Source: JAGOUU01 sp964387745
Lineage (GTDB): Bacteria > Pseudomonadota > Gammaproteobacteria > JAGOUU01
DNA length: 25,326 bases
Assembly: GCA_964387745.1 (NCBI GenBank)
Contig: CAYLXL010000032.1
Location: forward strand, 1-25,326
Direction: 5' to 3'
Of the stretch, positions 1-6,817 are shown piece after piece (the stretch's first letter is position 1; each line of letters begins with the position of its first letter). Made by a program: the position numbers and the translations under genes. The notes beneath the pieces are model-generated. The model did not search any database. It worked only from the letters and a program-made list of their open reading frames with translations, and had not been told where the DNA came from.

Positions 1-8
1 GAACTTTC

Positions 9-39
9 AGTGAACGCTCCCTGACGGTCGCGGCTCTGA
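9..39. repeat. GC-rich dispersed-repeat-like motif at window edge
   Basis: A short GC-rich block (ctccctgacggtcgcggctc at its core) sits in otherwise AT-rich intergenic DNA. It resembles the intergenic motif 'gagccgcgaccgt-agggagcg' that I recall from several gammaproteobacterial genomes, so a dispersed repeat is the likeliest reading. Only one copy is visible here and the window edge may cut it. The repeat status is therefore inference. Confidence 0.3.
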
Positions 40-78
40 TATATGTACATGGACATAGAGTTGATAAGCAGAATAAGG

Positions 79-105
79 TTCTCCCCCCGAGAAAAAAGGG
101 GAGAG
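79..105 (-). terminator. Hairpin downstream of the HU-like gene
   Basis: Inverted repeat tctcccc (80-86) / ggggaga (98-104) with an 11-nt loop, 13 nt past the stop codon of the minus-strand HU-like gene. There is no clear T-tract on the minus strand after the stem, so intrinsic termination is plausible but not proven. Confidence 0.45.
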
Positions 106-117
106 ATAATAACTCAA

Positions 118-534
118 TTAAACCATTTCTTTCAATTTTTTCAATGGTCTAATTTTGATAACATTGCGAGCTGGTTTAGCCTTAAACATAATTTCTTCGC
201 CTGTAAATGGACTGATACCTTTACGAGCTTTAGTCGCTGGCTTACGCTTAGTTACAATCTTCATAACGCCCGCTAACGTGAACATACCAGCGCCTTTCAT
301 ATGCTGAGCAATAATGCATTCTAGTTCAGTCATAACATTAGAAACATCTTTTCTAGTTAAACCAGTGTTATCTGATATACCAGTTAAGATTTCGCTTTTT
401 GTCCAAGGAGTGCGGATAGGGTTACGAGAAGTAGTTTTTTTAGCAACAGTTTTTTTACTAGTCGCTGGTTTTCTTGTCGTAGCTTTTTTAGTTCTAGAAG
501 ATGAAGACTTTCTAGTCATTTTCCGTGCAGTCAT
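118..534 (-). CDS. HU/IHF-family DNA-binding protein with basic N-terminal tail
   Basis: Predicted nucleoid-associated protein of 138 residues. Residues about 43-138 form the HU/IHF fold. The beta-arm region reads KARKGISPFTGEEI, matching the family's R-x-G-x-NP-x-TGE-like signature, followed by a basic C-terminal end (PARNVIKIRPLKKLKE). Residues 1-42 are an added tail made almost only of Lys, Arg, Ser, Thr and Ala, like the C-terminal tail of histone H1 or the N-terminal extension of Deinococcus HU. Canonical HU is about 90 residues, so the tail explains the extra length. The ATG at 534 has a good ribosome binding site (aaggat on the minus strand, 6 nt upstream). The gene stands alone; two palindromes lie in its upstream region. 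It should bend or compact DNA. The family call is secure, the exact paralogue is not. Confidence 0.88.
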   Translation of the reverse strand: MTARKMTRKSSSSRTKKATTRKPATSKKTVAKKTTSRNPIRTPWTKSEILTGISDNTGLTRKDVSNVMTELECIIAQHMKGAGMFTLAGVMKIVTKRKPATKARKGISPFTGEEIMFKAKPARNVIKIRPLKKLKEMV

Positions 535-557
535 GTAAATATCCTTATTAATTAATA

Positions 558-586
558 TTAACGTTAACTAAACAACTGTATACAGT
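558..586. promoter_or_regulatory. Two perfect palindromes upstream of the HU-like gene
   Basis: ttaacgttaa (558-567) and actgtatacagt (575-586) are exact palindromes whose centres are 18 bp apart. They lie 24-52 bp upstream of the HU-like start codon. Their position in the 5' region fits operator sites for a dimeric regulator, but no known consensus is matched (the second is ctgt-n2-acag, not the ctgt-n8-acag of LexA). AT-rich DNA produces short palindromes by chance, so this is tentative. Confidence 0.3.
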
Positions 587-685
587 AATACTATAGCCTA
601 TAGTTTATAAAAGTCTATAAAAGTCATGCGTGAGACTAATTTTAGTGAGTTTTTATAGCTCAAATACCTGTGCGAGATTGCATAT

Positions 686-1942
686 TTAACTTAAATTCTC
701 GCAAATTAACTGTGTTGGGTGTTTAATTGCTATTTTTAAGCCATAATTCTTTAGCAAAATATTTTGTAGATGCAGTGCACAGCCAATATTACTAGTGCAA
801 ATAATAGCGTTTTTAGAAAAAGTAGAGCTTTTAGCTATGTCTTTAAGTACTTCAAGAGCTAGTTTCTCTGCTGTTTGGGGGTGATCAAGCATATACCTGC
901 CGGCAGCTCCACAACAACCAAAGCCTTTGGAAATGGCTTTGATAGTGCTACTGGGTAGGATAAACTTGAGTAGTTCTTTAGTTATATCAGGAGACTTTAA
1001 TAGCTCGCGTTGGCTGCAAGGGTTGTAGATATATATATCCTGTTGGAAATTACTAGTTGTTACAGGCAGTATTGGGTGGGACTTTAGTAATTCTAGTAAA
1101 TACACCTCAATATTTAATACAAAATTTTGCTCATTATTATTACGGCTAAGGGGTATAAATTGCTGGGCTATTTGCTGATGACAGCCGGTATCTATGGTTA
1201 GTACATGATCTATACTCTGTTTTTTTAATAGGTTTGAGAGTGTTTGTTGGTTTTTCTGGATAATATTATTAGCAGCGTTAGCTTTACCAGAATGGGTATA
1301 TAATGCTGCGCAGCAGGTTAGAGAATGCTCGACAATAACATTTACACCTAATTTATTTAGTATTTTAATTATAGACTTAATAGTATTTTGAGCTGTTATG
1401 TTATTCGCGCAGCCAGTGAAGAGTAGGACGTTTTGCTGAGAATTTACAGCGCTTTTATGAAAAGTTTTAGCTCTAAAAGCAGGAATGGGGAAATTAATTT
1501 TAGCTAAAGAATTCAGTTGGGGTATAAGCTTTAAATTTAGCTGTTGATAGAAATATAAACTTAACGCAGCAAAGTTATTAAGATATTTGGAGCTTAAGAT
1601 TGTAATTATAAAATTATTTAGTCTAGTGTATTTTTGAGGTTTTTCGGTAAAGTTATTGTTTAATAAGTAACTTTTGCCGGTATCTTGTAGCTCTAAGAAT
1701 TTAACACCAGCAGGGCAGTTGTTTTCGCAGGCCCCACAGCTCAAACATTGATTAAGATAATCAAGAGCCTGTTTAGTGGGGGTTAATTGCTGTTTTGCTA
1801 TGCTTTGCCACAGTGCTATCCTGCCGCGAGGAGAATGCCCCTCTAAGCTAGTTAAGTTATTAGTTGGACAGCTAGGAAGACACATGCCGCATTTGACACA
1901 TTGTTCAGTTAACGTCAACATTTTTTGCTGGAGTTTTTGCAT
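686..1942 (-). CDS. glcF: GlcF-like glycolate oxidase iron-sulfur subunit
   Basis: Iron-sulfur protein of 418 residues, close to the 407 of E. coli GlcF. Two 4Fe-4S clusters lie at the N-terminus: C15-x2-C18-x2-C21-x3-C25 and C66-x2-C69-x2-C72-x3-C76, the second followed by PAG. The HSPRGRI stretch between them matches the DGPRGRI of GlcF. The C-terminal half has two CCG-type cysteine-rich domains (CCAALYTHSGK, NPCSQREL and GCCGAAG). In the family this subunit passes electrons from the flavin subunits GlcD/GlcE during oxidation of glycolate or a related 2-hydroxy acid. No glcD or glcE is beside it here, so the partner must be encoded elsewhere, and other (Fe-S)-binding oxidoreductase roles remain possible. 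The start has no clear ribosome binding site; an ATG at residue 8 is an alternative. It is divergent from rplM. Confidence 0.8.
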   Translation of the reverse strand: MQKLQQKMLTLTEQCVKCGMCLPSCPTNNLTSLEGHSPRGRIALWQSIAKQQLTPTKQALDYLNQCLSCGACENNCPAGVKFLELQDTGKSYLLNNNFTEKPQKYTRLNNFIITILSSKYLNNFAALSLYFYQQLNLKLIPQLNSLAKINFPIPAFRAKTFHKSAVNSQQNVLLFTGCANNITAQNTIKSIIKILNKLGVNVIVEHSLTCCAALYTHSGKANAANNIIQKNQQTLSNLLKKQSIDHVLTIDTGCHQQIAQQFIPLSRNNNEQNFVLNIEVYLLELLKSHPILPVTTSNFQQDIYIYNPCSQRELLKSPDITKELLKFILPSSTIKAISKGFGCCGAAGRYMLDHPQTAEKLALEVLKDIAKSSTFSKNAIICTSNIGCALHLQNILLKNYGLKIAIKHPTQLICENLS

Positions 1943-2082
1943 ATCAAAAGAGGTTATGTTAGAATTTCAGGCTAGGTAAGCTCACTACAACAGCTGAAGT
2001 ATCTTTTCGCTTATTTTAGGGTAAAGATACTGGTACAGCAATAAATAATTTAAGCTTTGGTATATACCTAAAGCACTTCAAT

Positions 2083-2112
2083 AACGCTGAAAATTGAAAG
2101 GCGAAGGGTATA
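2083..2112 (+). repeat. 30-bp dispersed repeat, copy 1
   Basis: This 30-bp block matches 21289-21318 at 28 of 30 positions, with an identical 18-bp core (tgaaaggcgaagggtata). Here it lies 69 bp upstream of rplM, and its end overlaps a tataat element. The two copies are 19 kb apart and are not part of any gene. Confidence 0.7.
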
Positions 2113-2114
2113 AT
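2087..2114 (+). promoter_or_regulatory. Probable rplM-rpsI promoter
   Basis: ctgaaa (2087-2092), a 16-bp spacer and a consensus tataat (2109-2114) resemble a sigma-70 promoter in the correct direction. Transcription would start near 2121 and leave a leader of about 60 nt before rplM. Most of the promoter lies inside the 30-bp repeat. Confidence 0.5.
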
Positions 2115-2136
2115 AAATAGGGCGTGGGCAAGCCGG

Positions 2137-2163
2137 CATGATATCCATCATGTTATTTTTTAC
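2137..2163 (+). promoter_or_regulatory. Leader hairpin upstream of rplM
   Basis: catgat (2137-2142) / atcatg (2147-2152) forms a 6-bp stem with a 4-nt loop, followed by a T-rich run (ttatttttta). It sits between the probable promoter and the rplM ribosome binding site. E. coli L13 is known to repress its own operon through the rplM leader, so this hairpin is a candidate for such control or for attenuation. No conserved element was recognised. Confidence 0.35.
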
Positions 2164-2181
2164 TTAATTTGGAGTCTAATA

Positions 2182-2616
2182 ATGAAAACTTTTAGCGCAA
2201 AGTCTCATGAAGTTGAAAGAGGCTGGTATTTGCTAGATGCGACAAATAAAACCCTTGGTAGATTAGCAACCGAAGTTGCTAGACGCTTAAGAGGCAAACA
2301 TAAACCTGAATTTACCCCGCATGTTGATACTGGCGATTTCATCGTAGTTATTAATGCTGAGAAATTAGTAGTAACTGGTCGTAAAGCGACACAGAAGATT
2401 TATTACAGACACACAGGTTACCCTGGTGGCTTAAAAGAAACTACTTTTGAAAAACTTATTCAAAAAAAGCCGGAATCAGTTCTTGAGCTAGCCGTAAAAG
2501 GTATGTTACCAAAGAACCCTCTTGGTCGTGCAATGTTTAAAAAGTTAAAAGTTTATGCTGGTACAGAGCATCCACATGCTGCTCAACAGCCAATAGTATT
2601 AGAACTTCAAGATTAA
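2182..2616 (+). CDS. rplM: 50S ribosomal protein L13 (uL13)
   Basis: Large-subunit protein of 144 residues (142 in E. coli) that binds 23S rRNA early in 50S assembly. The N-terminal MKTFSAKSHEVERGWYLLDA, the LGRLATEVARRLRGKHKPEF stretch and the GMLPKNPLGRAMFKKLKVYAG signature are all typical. The ATG has ggag at 2171-2174 with 7-nt spacing. rpsI follows after 17 nt, giving the standard rplM-rpsI operon. Confidence 0.97.
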   Translation: MKTFSAKSHEVERGWYLLDATNKTLGRLATEVARRLRGKHKPEFTPHVDTGDFIVVINAEKLVVTGRKATQKIYYRHTGYPGGLKETTFEKLIQKKPESVLELAVKGMLPKNPLGRAMFKKLKVYAGTEHPHAAQQPIVLELQD

Positions 2617-2633
2617 TTTATAGGTAAACAGAT

Positions 2634-3092
2634 ATGGCAAGTAAGCAACAATATTATGGTACTGGTCGTCGTAAAACTTCCGTAGCAAGAGTATTTTTAA
2701 AGTCAGGCTCAGGTCAGATTAAAATTAATAATCGTACAGTAGAAGATTATTTCCCAAGAAGCACGCTGCAAATGGTTATCAGACAACCATTAGAGTTATT
2801 AGATGTAGTTAAAAACTTTGATTTATTAATCACAGTTAAAGGTGGTGGTTCTTCAGGTCAAGCTGGTGCAGTAACACACGGGATTACTAATGCCCTTATG
2901 GACTATGATGAAAAAACTACTACTCCAGTTAACAAAGTAGAACAAGAAGAAGGTAGCGACGCTGCTAACGATACAAGTTACCGCAGAAAGTTACGTCGTG
3001 CAGGCTTCGTAACTCGTGATGCTCGTAAAGTTGAACGTAAGAAAGTTGGTCTTCGTAAAGCTCGTAAAGCAGTTCAGTTCTCTAAGCGTTAA
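2634..3092 (+). CDS. rpsI: 30S ribosomal protein S9 (uS9) with internal insertion
   Basis: Small-subunit head protein whose C-terminal tail reaches toward the P-site tRNA. The core is fully conserved: YYGTGRRKTSVARVF, VKGGGSSGQAGAVTHGI and the C-terminal KVGLRKARKAVQFSKR. At 152 residues it is 22 longer than E. coli S9 (130). The extra length is one insertion of about 21 residues between MDYDE (ends at residue 93) and RRKLRRAGF, roughly residues 94-115. It is rich in Lys, Thr, Glu and Asp (KVEQEEGSDAAND). The frame is uninterrupted and the flanking sequence is normal, so a sequencing fault is unlikely. It is cotranscribed with rplM and followed by a strong terminator. Confidence 0.97.
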   Translation: MASKQQYYGTGRRKTSVARVFLKSGSGQIKINNRTVEDYFPRSTLQMVIRQPLELLDVVKNFDLLITVKGGGSSGQAGAVTHGITNALMDYDEKTTTPVNKVEQEEGSDAANDTSYRRKLRRAGFVTRDARKVERKKVGLRKARKAVQFSKR

Positions 3093-3115
3093 TATTTATT
3101 ATTGTAGTCTTTATG

Positions 3116-3151
3116 AAAAGCCACTGTTCCTGTTAGGGGCAGTGGCTTTTT
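3116..3151 (+). terminator. Intrinsic terminator of rplM-rpsI
   Basis: aaaagccactg (3116-3126) pairs perfectly with cagtggctttt (3140-3150). The 13-nt loop and the run of Ts at the end make a classical intrinsic terminator 24 nt after the rpsI stop. Confidence 0.9.
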
Positions 3152-3183
3152 AGATCATATTAAATTATAAAAGTCAGGTAATT

Positions 3184-3272
3184 GTTCACGCTCTTTAAGT
3201 TGTACGGATTAACTCTTGCCCTTTAGAGGAAGTACCTTTTGCGTAGCAAAAGGGGAAGGGGTAGCTGTGAAC
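3184..3272. other. Structured inverted-repeat element in a gene-free stretch
   Basis: The 3093-3456 interval (364 bp) holds no gene I can support. After the rpsI terminator it contains a perfect 8-bp stem with a 3-nt loop (ccttttgc 3235-3242 / gcaaaagg 3246-3253). Complementary ccctt/aaggg segments flank this stem, with an outer gttcac (3184-3189) / gtgaac (3267-3272) pair. A second small stem is gtgag (3341-3345) / ctcac (3356-3360). It could be a small RNA, a dispersed palindromic repeat, or a leader for the downstream gene. No known RNA family is recognised. Confidence 0.35.
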
Positions 3273-3456
3273 TTTGCACGAACTAAGAAAGTAAGGCTTG
3301 CATTAAACCAATCAGTTACATTCAACGTTGCCCGGCATAGGTGAGAGCTTGTGACCTCACGCAAAATTTTTAACCACACTCACTTAATATTTCCTTAAGG
3401 TAAATATTCTACAGTGTCAGAGTTCAATTAAACTTTATAAAAAGCAGGAGATTTCA

Positions 3457-4104
3457 ATGCGATATTTAAATTCACACAGTATGTTACCATGGTTAAAAGA
3501 CACCCTTAAGCCCTATGGAATGACTAGTTGGGGTTGTATGTCGTTTCCTTCATCTTTTAAGGAGGAATTAGGATTACCTCTAGAAGGACTTAAGAATATT
3601 GTATTGGGGCGTGAGGAGTGGGTGTATCTTCATGGTGACGGTGAACCACTAGTTCAGCGCAACCGCTCATTTGCAGCAGTTAAGGATGGTTTAGTGCAAT
3701 TGTTGGGCAGTTTATTCTTAGTTGTAAGAATTCCTGTTAGATTAATGGTGACAATTGGCACAAAAGTTTCTATGTTTTTTAGTTCTGTATTTTCTAAAAA
3801 GCCCGGTTCTTATAGTGAATCTTTTGGAGAAGTCCATGGTGCATCATATGGTGAGCAACCTGCATTAATGGGCGGTGCTGTTCTGCGTCCTAGAGCAACT
3901 AGTCTTGGTGGTGTTGACAGGTGTGTGTACGCAGCAGGCTCAAGCTACATACCAGAAGGCATGTACGCTCAAGGCGGCGGTTGTTCAGCTGCAGAAGAAC
4001 TAGTAGCTCGAGAGCAAAGATGGTATGCGCCGGGGTCTGCAGCTGGCAGCAGAGCGGTAAAAGGCCATTTGATAGATGATATATCAGATCAGAATCAGAT
4101 TTAG
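3457..4104 (+). CDS. Hypothetical protein, unknown function
   Basis: I do not recognise this 215-residue protein. The ATG has a strong ribosome binding site (aggag at 3446-3450, 6-nt spacing), and a strong hairpin follows the stop, so the gene looks real. No signal peptide is visible. Residues about 76-112 (LVQLLGSLFLVVRIPVRLMV and onward) form a hydrophobic stretch with a few Arg and Lys, possibly a membrane-associating segment. After it the protein is rich in Gly, Ser and Ala (SLGGVDRCVYAAGSSYIPEG, GMYAQGGG). It ends in an acidic, polar tail. The C-terminal half reads as low-complexity or disordered and appears more GC-rich than its neighbours. It has no operon partner: rplM-rpsI is terminated upstream and the next gene is convergent. 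A lineage-specific secreted or membrane-associated protein is possible, but that is only a guess. Confidence 0.65.
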   Translation: MRYLNSHSMLPWLKDTLKPYGMTSWGCMSFPSSFKEELGLPLEGLKNIVLGREEWVYLHGDGEPLVQRNRSFAAVKDGLVQLLGSLFLVVRIPVRLMVTIGTKVSMFFSSVFSKKPGSYSESFGEVHGASYGEQPALMGGAVLRPRATSLGGVDRCVYAAGSSYIPEGMYAQGGGCSAAEELVAREQRWYAPGSAAGSRAVKGHLIDDISDQNQI

Positions 4105-4152
4105 AAGCAGAAAGAAAGCAACGACCTAGATCCTCATATTAGTAAATAGCAT

Positions 4153-4182
4153 AAATGGCTGAGGCTGTGCCTCAGCGCATTT
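4153..4182. terminator. Bidirectional terminator between convergent genes
   Basis: ctgaggc (4159-4165) / gcctcag (4169-4175) pairs perfectly around a tgt loop. The stem extends through g58/c76 and aaatg/cattt with one bulged g, giving about 13 bp. It lies between the stop of the plus-strand hypothetical gene and the stop of the minus-strand secreted-protein gene, so it can serve both. Confidence 0.75.
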
Positions 4183-4187
4183 ACTGA

Positions 4188-5363
4188 TTAAACACTCCCA
4201 CCAATCAAAATAGAATGTTTATTATCTTTATTATTAGTAACATTACCAATTAAATATAATTTGCCATCTAAATTTTTCATCTGCGAAATTTCACCGTTGA
4301 ATTGTTGAATAAGATGGATAGTATTAGTTTCTGCATCTAAGTAAGAATAGTCAGTCACCAGTACGTTCACTGCAGGTTTATCTTTGCAGCCATCATGATC
4401 AACAGGATCGGTTGGAGGAGCAGGGCAGTCAGGTACAACATTATTATGATGAACTAGTAACATCTCGATGCGCTTATTAGCTGTGCTCAAGTCAGTAAGA
4501 GTCGCATCTTTTGGTAAGTCAAAGTTTTTCCAATTGGATAAATCATGAGTGAGCCATAGTTTATGATTGCCGTCTTTATCTAAAGTACTAACAGCCATTA
4601 AATTATGTTGAGTTTTAAAAACTTGTTGGATGGTTTCATGATTAAATGGCACTTCATCTTGATACCATTGATGATAATTACGAGAATGATATAAAACATT
4701 AGTATCTTCAAAGCCTTTAATAGTTTGGAGCAATACTAGCTTGTCTGCACCATCATCACCTAAGTATTTATTCTCAAAAGAGCATTCAGTGGCCTTACAA
4801 TTGACTGGCAGGCTATCAGAATACCAATTCATGCTATCGTGAGAAAGTATATAAGAAGAGCGTTTGCTGGAATAAGCTAATACAGCATGCATGCCTGATG
4901 TAAAAGTTGAGCTTAAATGATCAAAATAAGGTTCAGCAACAAGTATGCGCTTGGTTTCCCAATCTTTGCCATCATTAGATACGGAAATTAATTGCCCATG
5001 CCCATCGACATGCGATAAAACAACTGTATAGTTGGCAGGCCCGTCAGTAACAGCAACAATGCGCTTTGAGTTAGTTGTATATGGCTCTAGAGGATGAAAA
5101 TTATGTTTCGTCCACCCCAAAAAGTGAGATGATCTAAAATAGCCATTTACACTTTTGTCATCTTTTTTACCCGTAAAAAATAATAATTTATGTGAACTAT
5201 TAGTATTTAAACCAAATGCTTTGCCATCTGTTAGATCAGGATATTGAATATAGCTTTTGAAATCACCTGCAGCCATTATTGAGGTATTACAGAGATTGAG
5301 TGTGAATAATGTTGTTAAAACTACTAATTTTTTAGTTGAAAAATTAAGACGAAATTTGTTCAT
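4188..5363 (-). CDS. Secreted protein with Asp-box-like repeats (paralogue A)
   Basis: Function unknown. Predicted exported protein of 391 residues: a basic N-terminus, a hydrophobic core (LVVLTTLFTLNL) and a likely signal-peptidase cut near AxA at about residue 31. At least five repeats share an S-x-x-x-x-x-W pattern like the BNR/Asp box of sialidase-type beta-propellers: SSHFLGW, SNDGKDW, SHDSMNW, SRNYHQW and THDLSNW, several followed by a hydrophobic-Pro pair (SLP, EVP, DLP). It aligns along its whole length with the 5634-6710 product, sharing FLGW, GQLIS, the CKATEC-type Cys pair, KLWLT and FDLPK. It also has its own Cys-bounded Pro/Asp-rich insertion near residues 313-328 (CPAPPTDPVDHDGC). 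The ATG has aaggga 7 nt upstream. A beta-propeller in the envelope or outside the cell is the best structural guess; no sialidase active site can be claimed. Confidence 0.75.
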   Translation of the reverse strand: MNKFRLNFSTKKLVVLTTLFTLNLCNTSIMAAGDFKSYIQYPDLTDGKAFGLNTNSSHKLLFFTGKKDDKSVNGYFRSSHFLGWTKHNFHPLEPYTTNSKRIVAVTDGPANYTVVLSHVDGHGQLISVSNDGKDWETKRILVAEPYFDHLSSTFTSGMHAVLAYSSKRSSYILSHDSMNWYSDSLPVNCKATECSFENKYLGDDGADKLVLLQTIKGFEDTNVLYHSRNYHQWYQDEVPFNHETIQQVFKTQHNLMAVSTLDKDGNHKLWLTHDLSNWKNFDLPKDATLTDLSTANKRIEMLLVHHNNVVPDCPAPPTDPVDHDGCKDKPAVNVLVTDYSYLDAETNTIHLIQQFNGEISQMKNLDGKLYLIGNVTNNKDNKHSILIGGSV

Positions 5364-5400
5364 GATATATTCCCTTATTGGTTTTACTTAATATACAATG

Positions 5401-5523
5401 CGTTCACCGTATAGGAATCTCCGCCTCTGTCATCCCGAGCTTTTGCGAGGGATCTCTGTAGCAGAAGATTAATTGAGATCCTTCGACTACGCTCAGGATG
5501 ACAAATATTCGAATAGCTGAACG
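5401..5523. repeat. MITE-like imperfect palindrome between the paralogues
   Basis: A 123-bp imperfect inverted repeat with cgttca (5401-5406) and tgaacg (5518-5523) at its ends. Inner arms gtcatcccgagc...gggatctc (5429-5456) and gagatccttcgac...ggatgac (5475-5502) match at 22 of 28 positions as reverse complements. Similar 'gtcatcccgag...gggatctc' palindromes are familiar as dispersed intergenic elements in many bacteria. It encodes no protein, and no target-site duplication was found. Confidence 0.65.
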
Positions 5524-5535
5524 TTTGCAATACTA

Positions 5536-5566
5536 CTTCAAGAGTCAATTGGATTGACTCTTGAAG
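5536..5566 (-). terminator. Long hairpin downstream of paralogue B
   Basis: A perfect 13-bp stem, cttcaagagtcaa (5536-5548) / ttgactcttgaag (5554-5566), with a 5-nt loop. It lies 68 nt past the stop of the minus-strand gene ending at 5634. There is no T-tract on the minus strand, so it may be a terminator, an mRNA-stabilising 3' hairpin, or part of the neighbouring repeat. Confidence 0.5.
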
Positions 5567-5633
5567 ATTCTATAAGATTCTATTATTCACCAATTCTTTC
5601 AAGAATACCAGAAGGTTTATTTGAAATTATAAA

Positions 5634-6710
5634 TTACAGGGTACTGCTGGCTAATAAACTAGCTTTTTCTTCATCATTAATTTTAAAATTACCACTAATG
5701 TAGATCTTTTCGTCTACTAATTTTAAATTAGATACTTTGCCGCTAAAAGTATGTACTATATTAAATGATTTAGATTCAGTGTCTAATGTTACATAATCTG
5801 TTACTGGTAGTTTGCCAGAGTACGGATAATATAATAACAAATCAATCCTGTTTTTATTGTGCACTAATACATCAGTAACTATGGTGCCTTTAGGTAAATC
5901 AAAATCAACCCAACCATCAAAATCAGGAGTAAGCCATAGCTTGTCGTTACCAGCTGTATCAATAGCATGAATAAATACAGTATTAAATTTACCATTAAAT
6001 GTTTTTATAATTTTACTATCAGCAAAAGGTACAGAGTCGATAGACCAATATTCTTGATCATGTGTAGAATAAAGAAGATTGGTTTGCACGTCATTAATCA
6101 TGGTAGATTGGATCAAACGATAATTATTATCTTTTGATAAGTTAAAATAATGATTTTCATAAGTACAATATTCTTTATTAGTACAGCCAGAAGGTAAGGC
6201 CCACTGATACCAGCTATGAGTATTCGTAGAGGTGAAATAGGATAAGTCTTTCTTACCATAAGCTAAGATTTGAGAGTTATTATTAGCTACTACTAAGGTA
6301 TCAAATTTAGTCGTGGATACTGGTCTTACTGTACGCCAATTGTTGCCATCAGCAGAATTAGAGATGAGCTGACCTATATCTTCAACAGTTGATAAAACGA
6401 TTGTATTTTTATCCGGAGCGATAATAACTGACTCTATTTTTTTTTGCTGTGAAGCATTATAGTTAGCTAATGGTTGGAATTTATTATTAATCCAGCCTAA
6501 AAAGTCAGATGATTTGTAATAGCCAGCTACAAACTTACCATCTTGTTCGCCTGAATAAAAAAGCAAGTTATTGGGTAGTAAGCCAAAAACTTGTTCATTG
6601 AAAAGATTAGGGTTTACAATGTTGCTTTTGAAATCTGCAGCTTGCGCGTTGGTAACCAAGCCACTTGCACTAATAGTAAATAGTAACAGTAAATTTTTAT
6701 AATTGATCAT
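5634..6710 (-). CDS. Secreted protein with Asp-box-like repeats (paralogue B)
   Basis: Function unknown. Exported protein of 358 residues with a clear signal peptide (hydrophobic LLLLFTISASGLV, then TNAQA/ADF as the likely cleavage site). It is a tandem paralogue of the 4188-5363 product. Five motifs lie in the same order: SSDFLGW, SADGNNW, STNTHSW, THDQEYW and TPDFDGW, the second being closest to a true Asp box (S-x-D-G-x-x-W). A Cys pair (CTNKEYC) after the third motif is shared with the paralogue and may form a disulfide. Spacing of about 50-60 residues between motifs suits beta-propeller blades. The ATG has agga 6 nt upstream. Length and frame are intact, so both copies appear functional. 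The divergence between them shows the duplication is not recent. Confidence 0.75.
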   Translation of the reverse strand: MINYKNLLLLFTISASGLVTNAQAADFKSNIVNPNLFNEQVFGLLPNNLLFYSGEQDGKFVAGYYKSSDFLGWINNKFQPLANYNASQQKKIESVIIAPDKNTIVLSTVEDIGQLISNSADGNNWRTVRPVSTTKFDTLVVANNNSQILAYGKKDLSYFTSTNTHSWYQWALPSGCTNKEYCTYENHYFNLSKDNNYRLIQSTMINDVQTNLLYSTHDQEYWSIDSVPFADSKIIKTFNGKFNTVFIHAIDTAGNDKLWLTPDFDGWVDFDLPKGTIVTDVLVHNKNRIDLLLYYPYSGKLPVTDYVTLDTESKSFNIVHTFSGKVSNLKLVDEKIYISGNFKINDEEKASLLASSTL

Positions 6711-6817
6711 AATTAGTCCTCTATTCTTGGGTGCTTATTTTTGAATTGCGAAAATTGATGACAAGTAAGTATTGTCTACTTATAGTAATCTCGCCAGTGT
6801 TTGAACGGGAAAATATT

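Noticed and set aside
43..276. 77-codon plus-strand frame
   Set aside because: It is the shadow of the HU-like gene's 3' end and its terminator.
575..586. LexA/SOS box upstream of the HU-like gene
   Set aside because: The palindrome is ctgt-n2-acag, whereas the gammaproteobacterial LexA site needs ctgt-n8-acag.
4188..6710. Sialidase annotation for the tandem secreted proteins
   Set aside because: Only Asp-box-like repeats are seen; the catalytic Arg triad and Tyr/Glu pair of sialidases cannot be identified.
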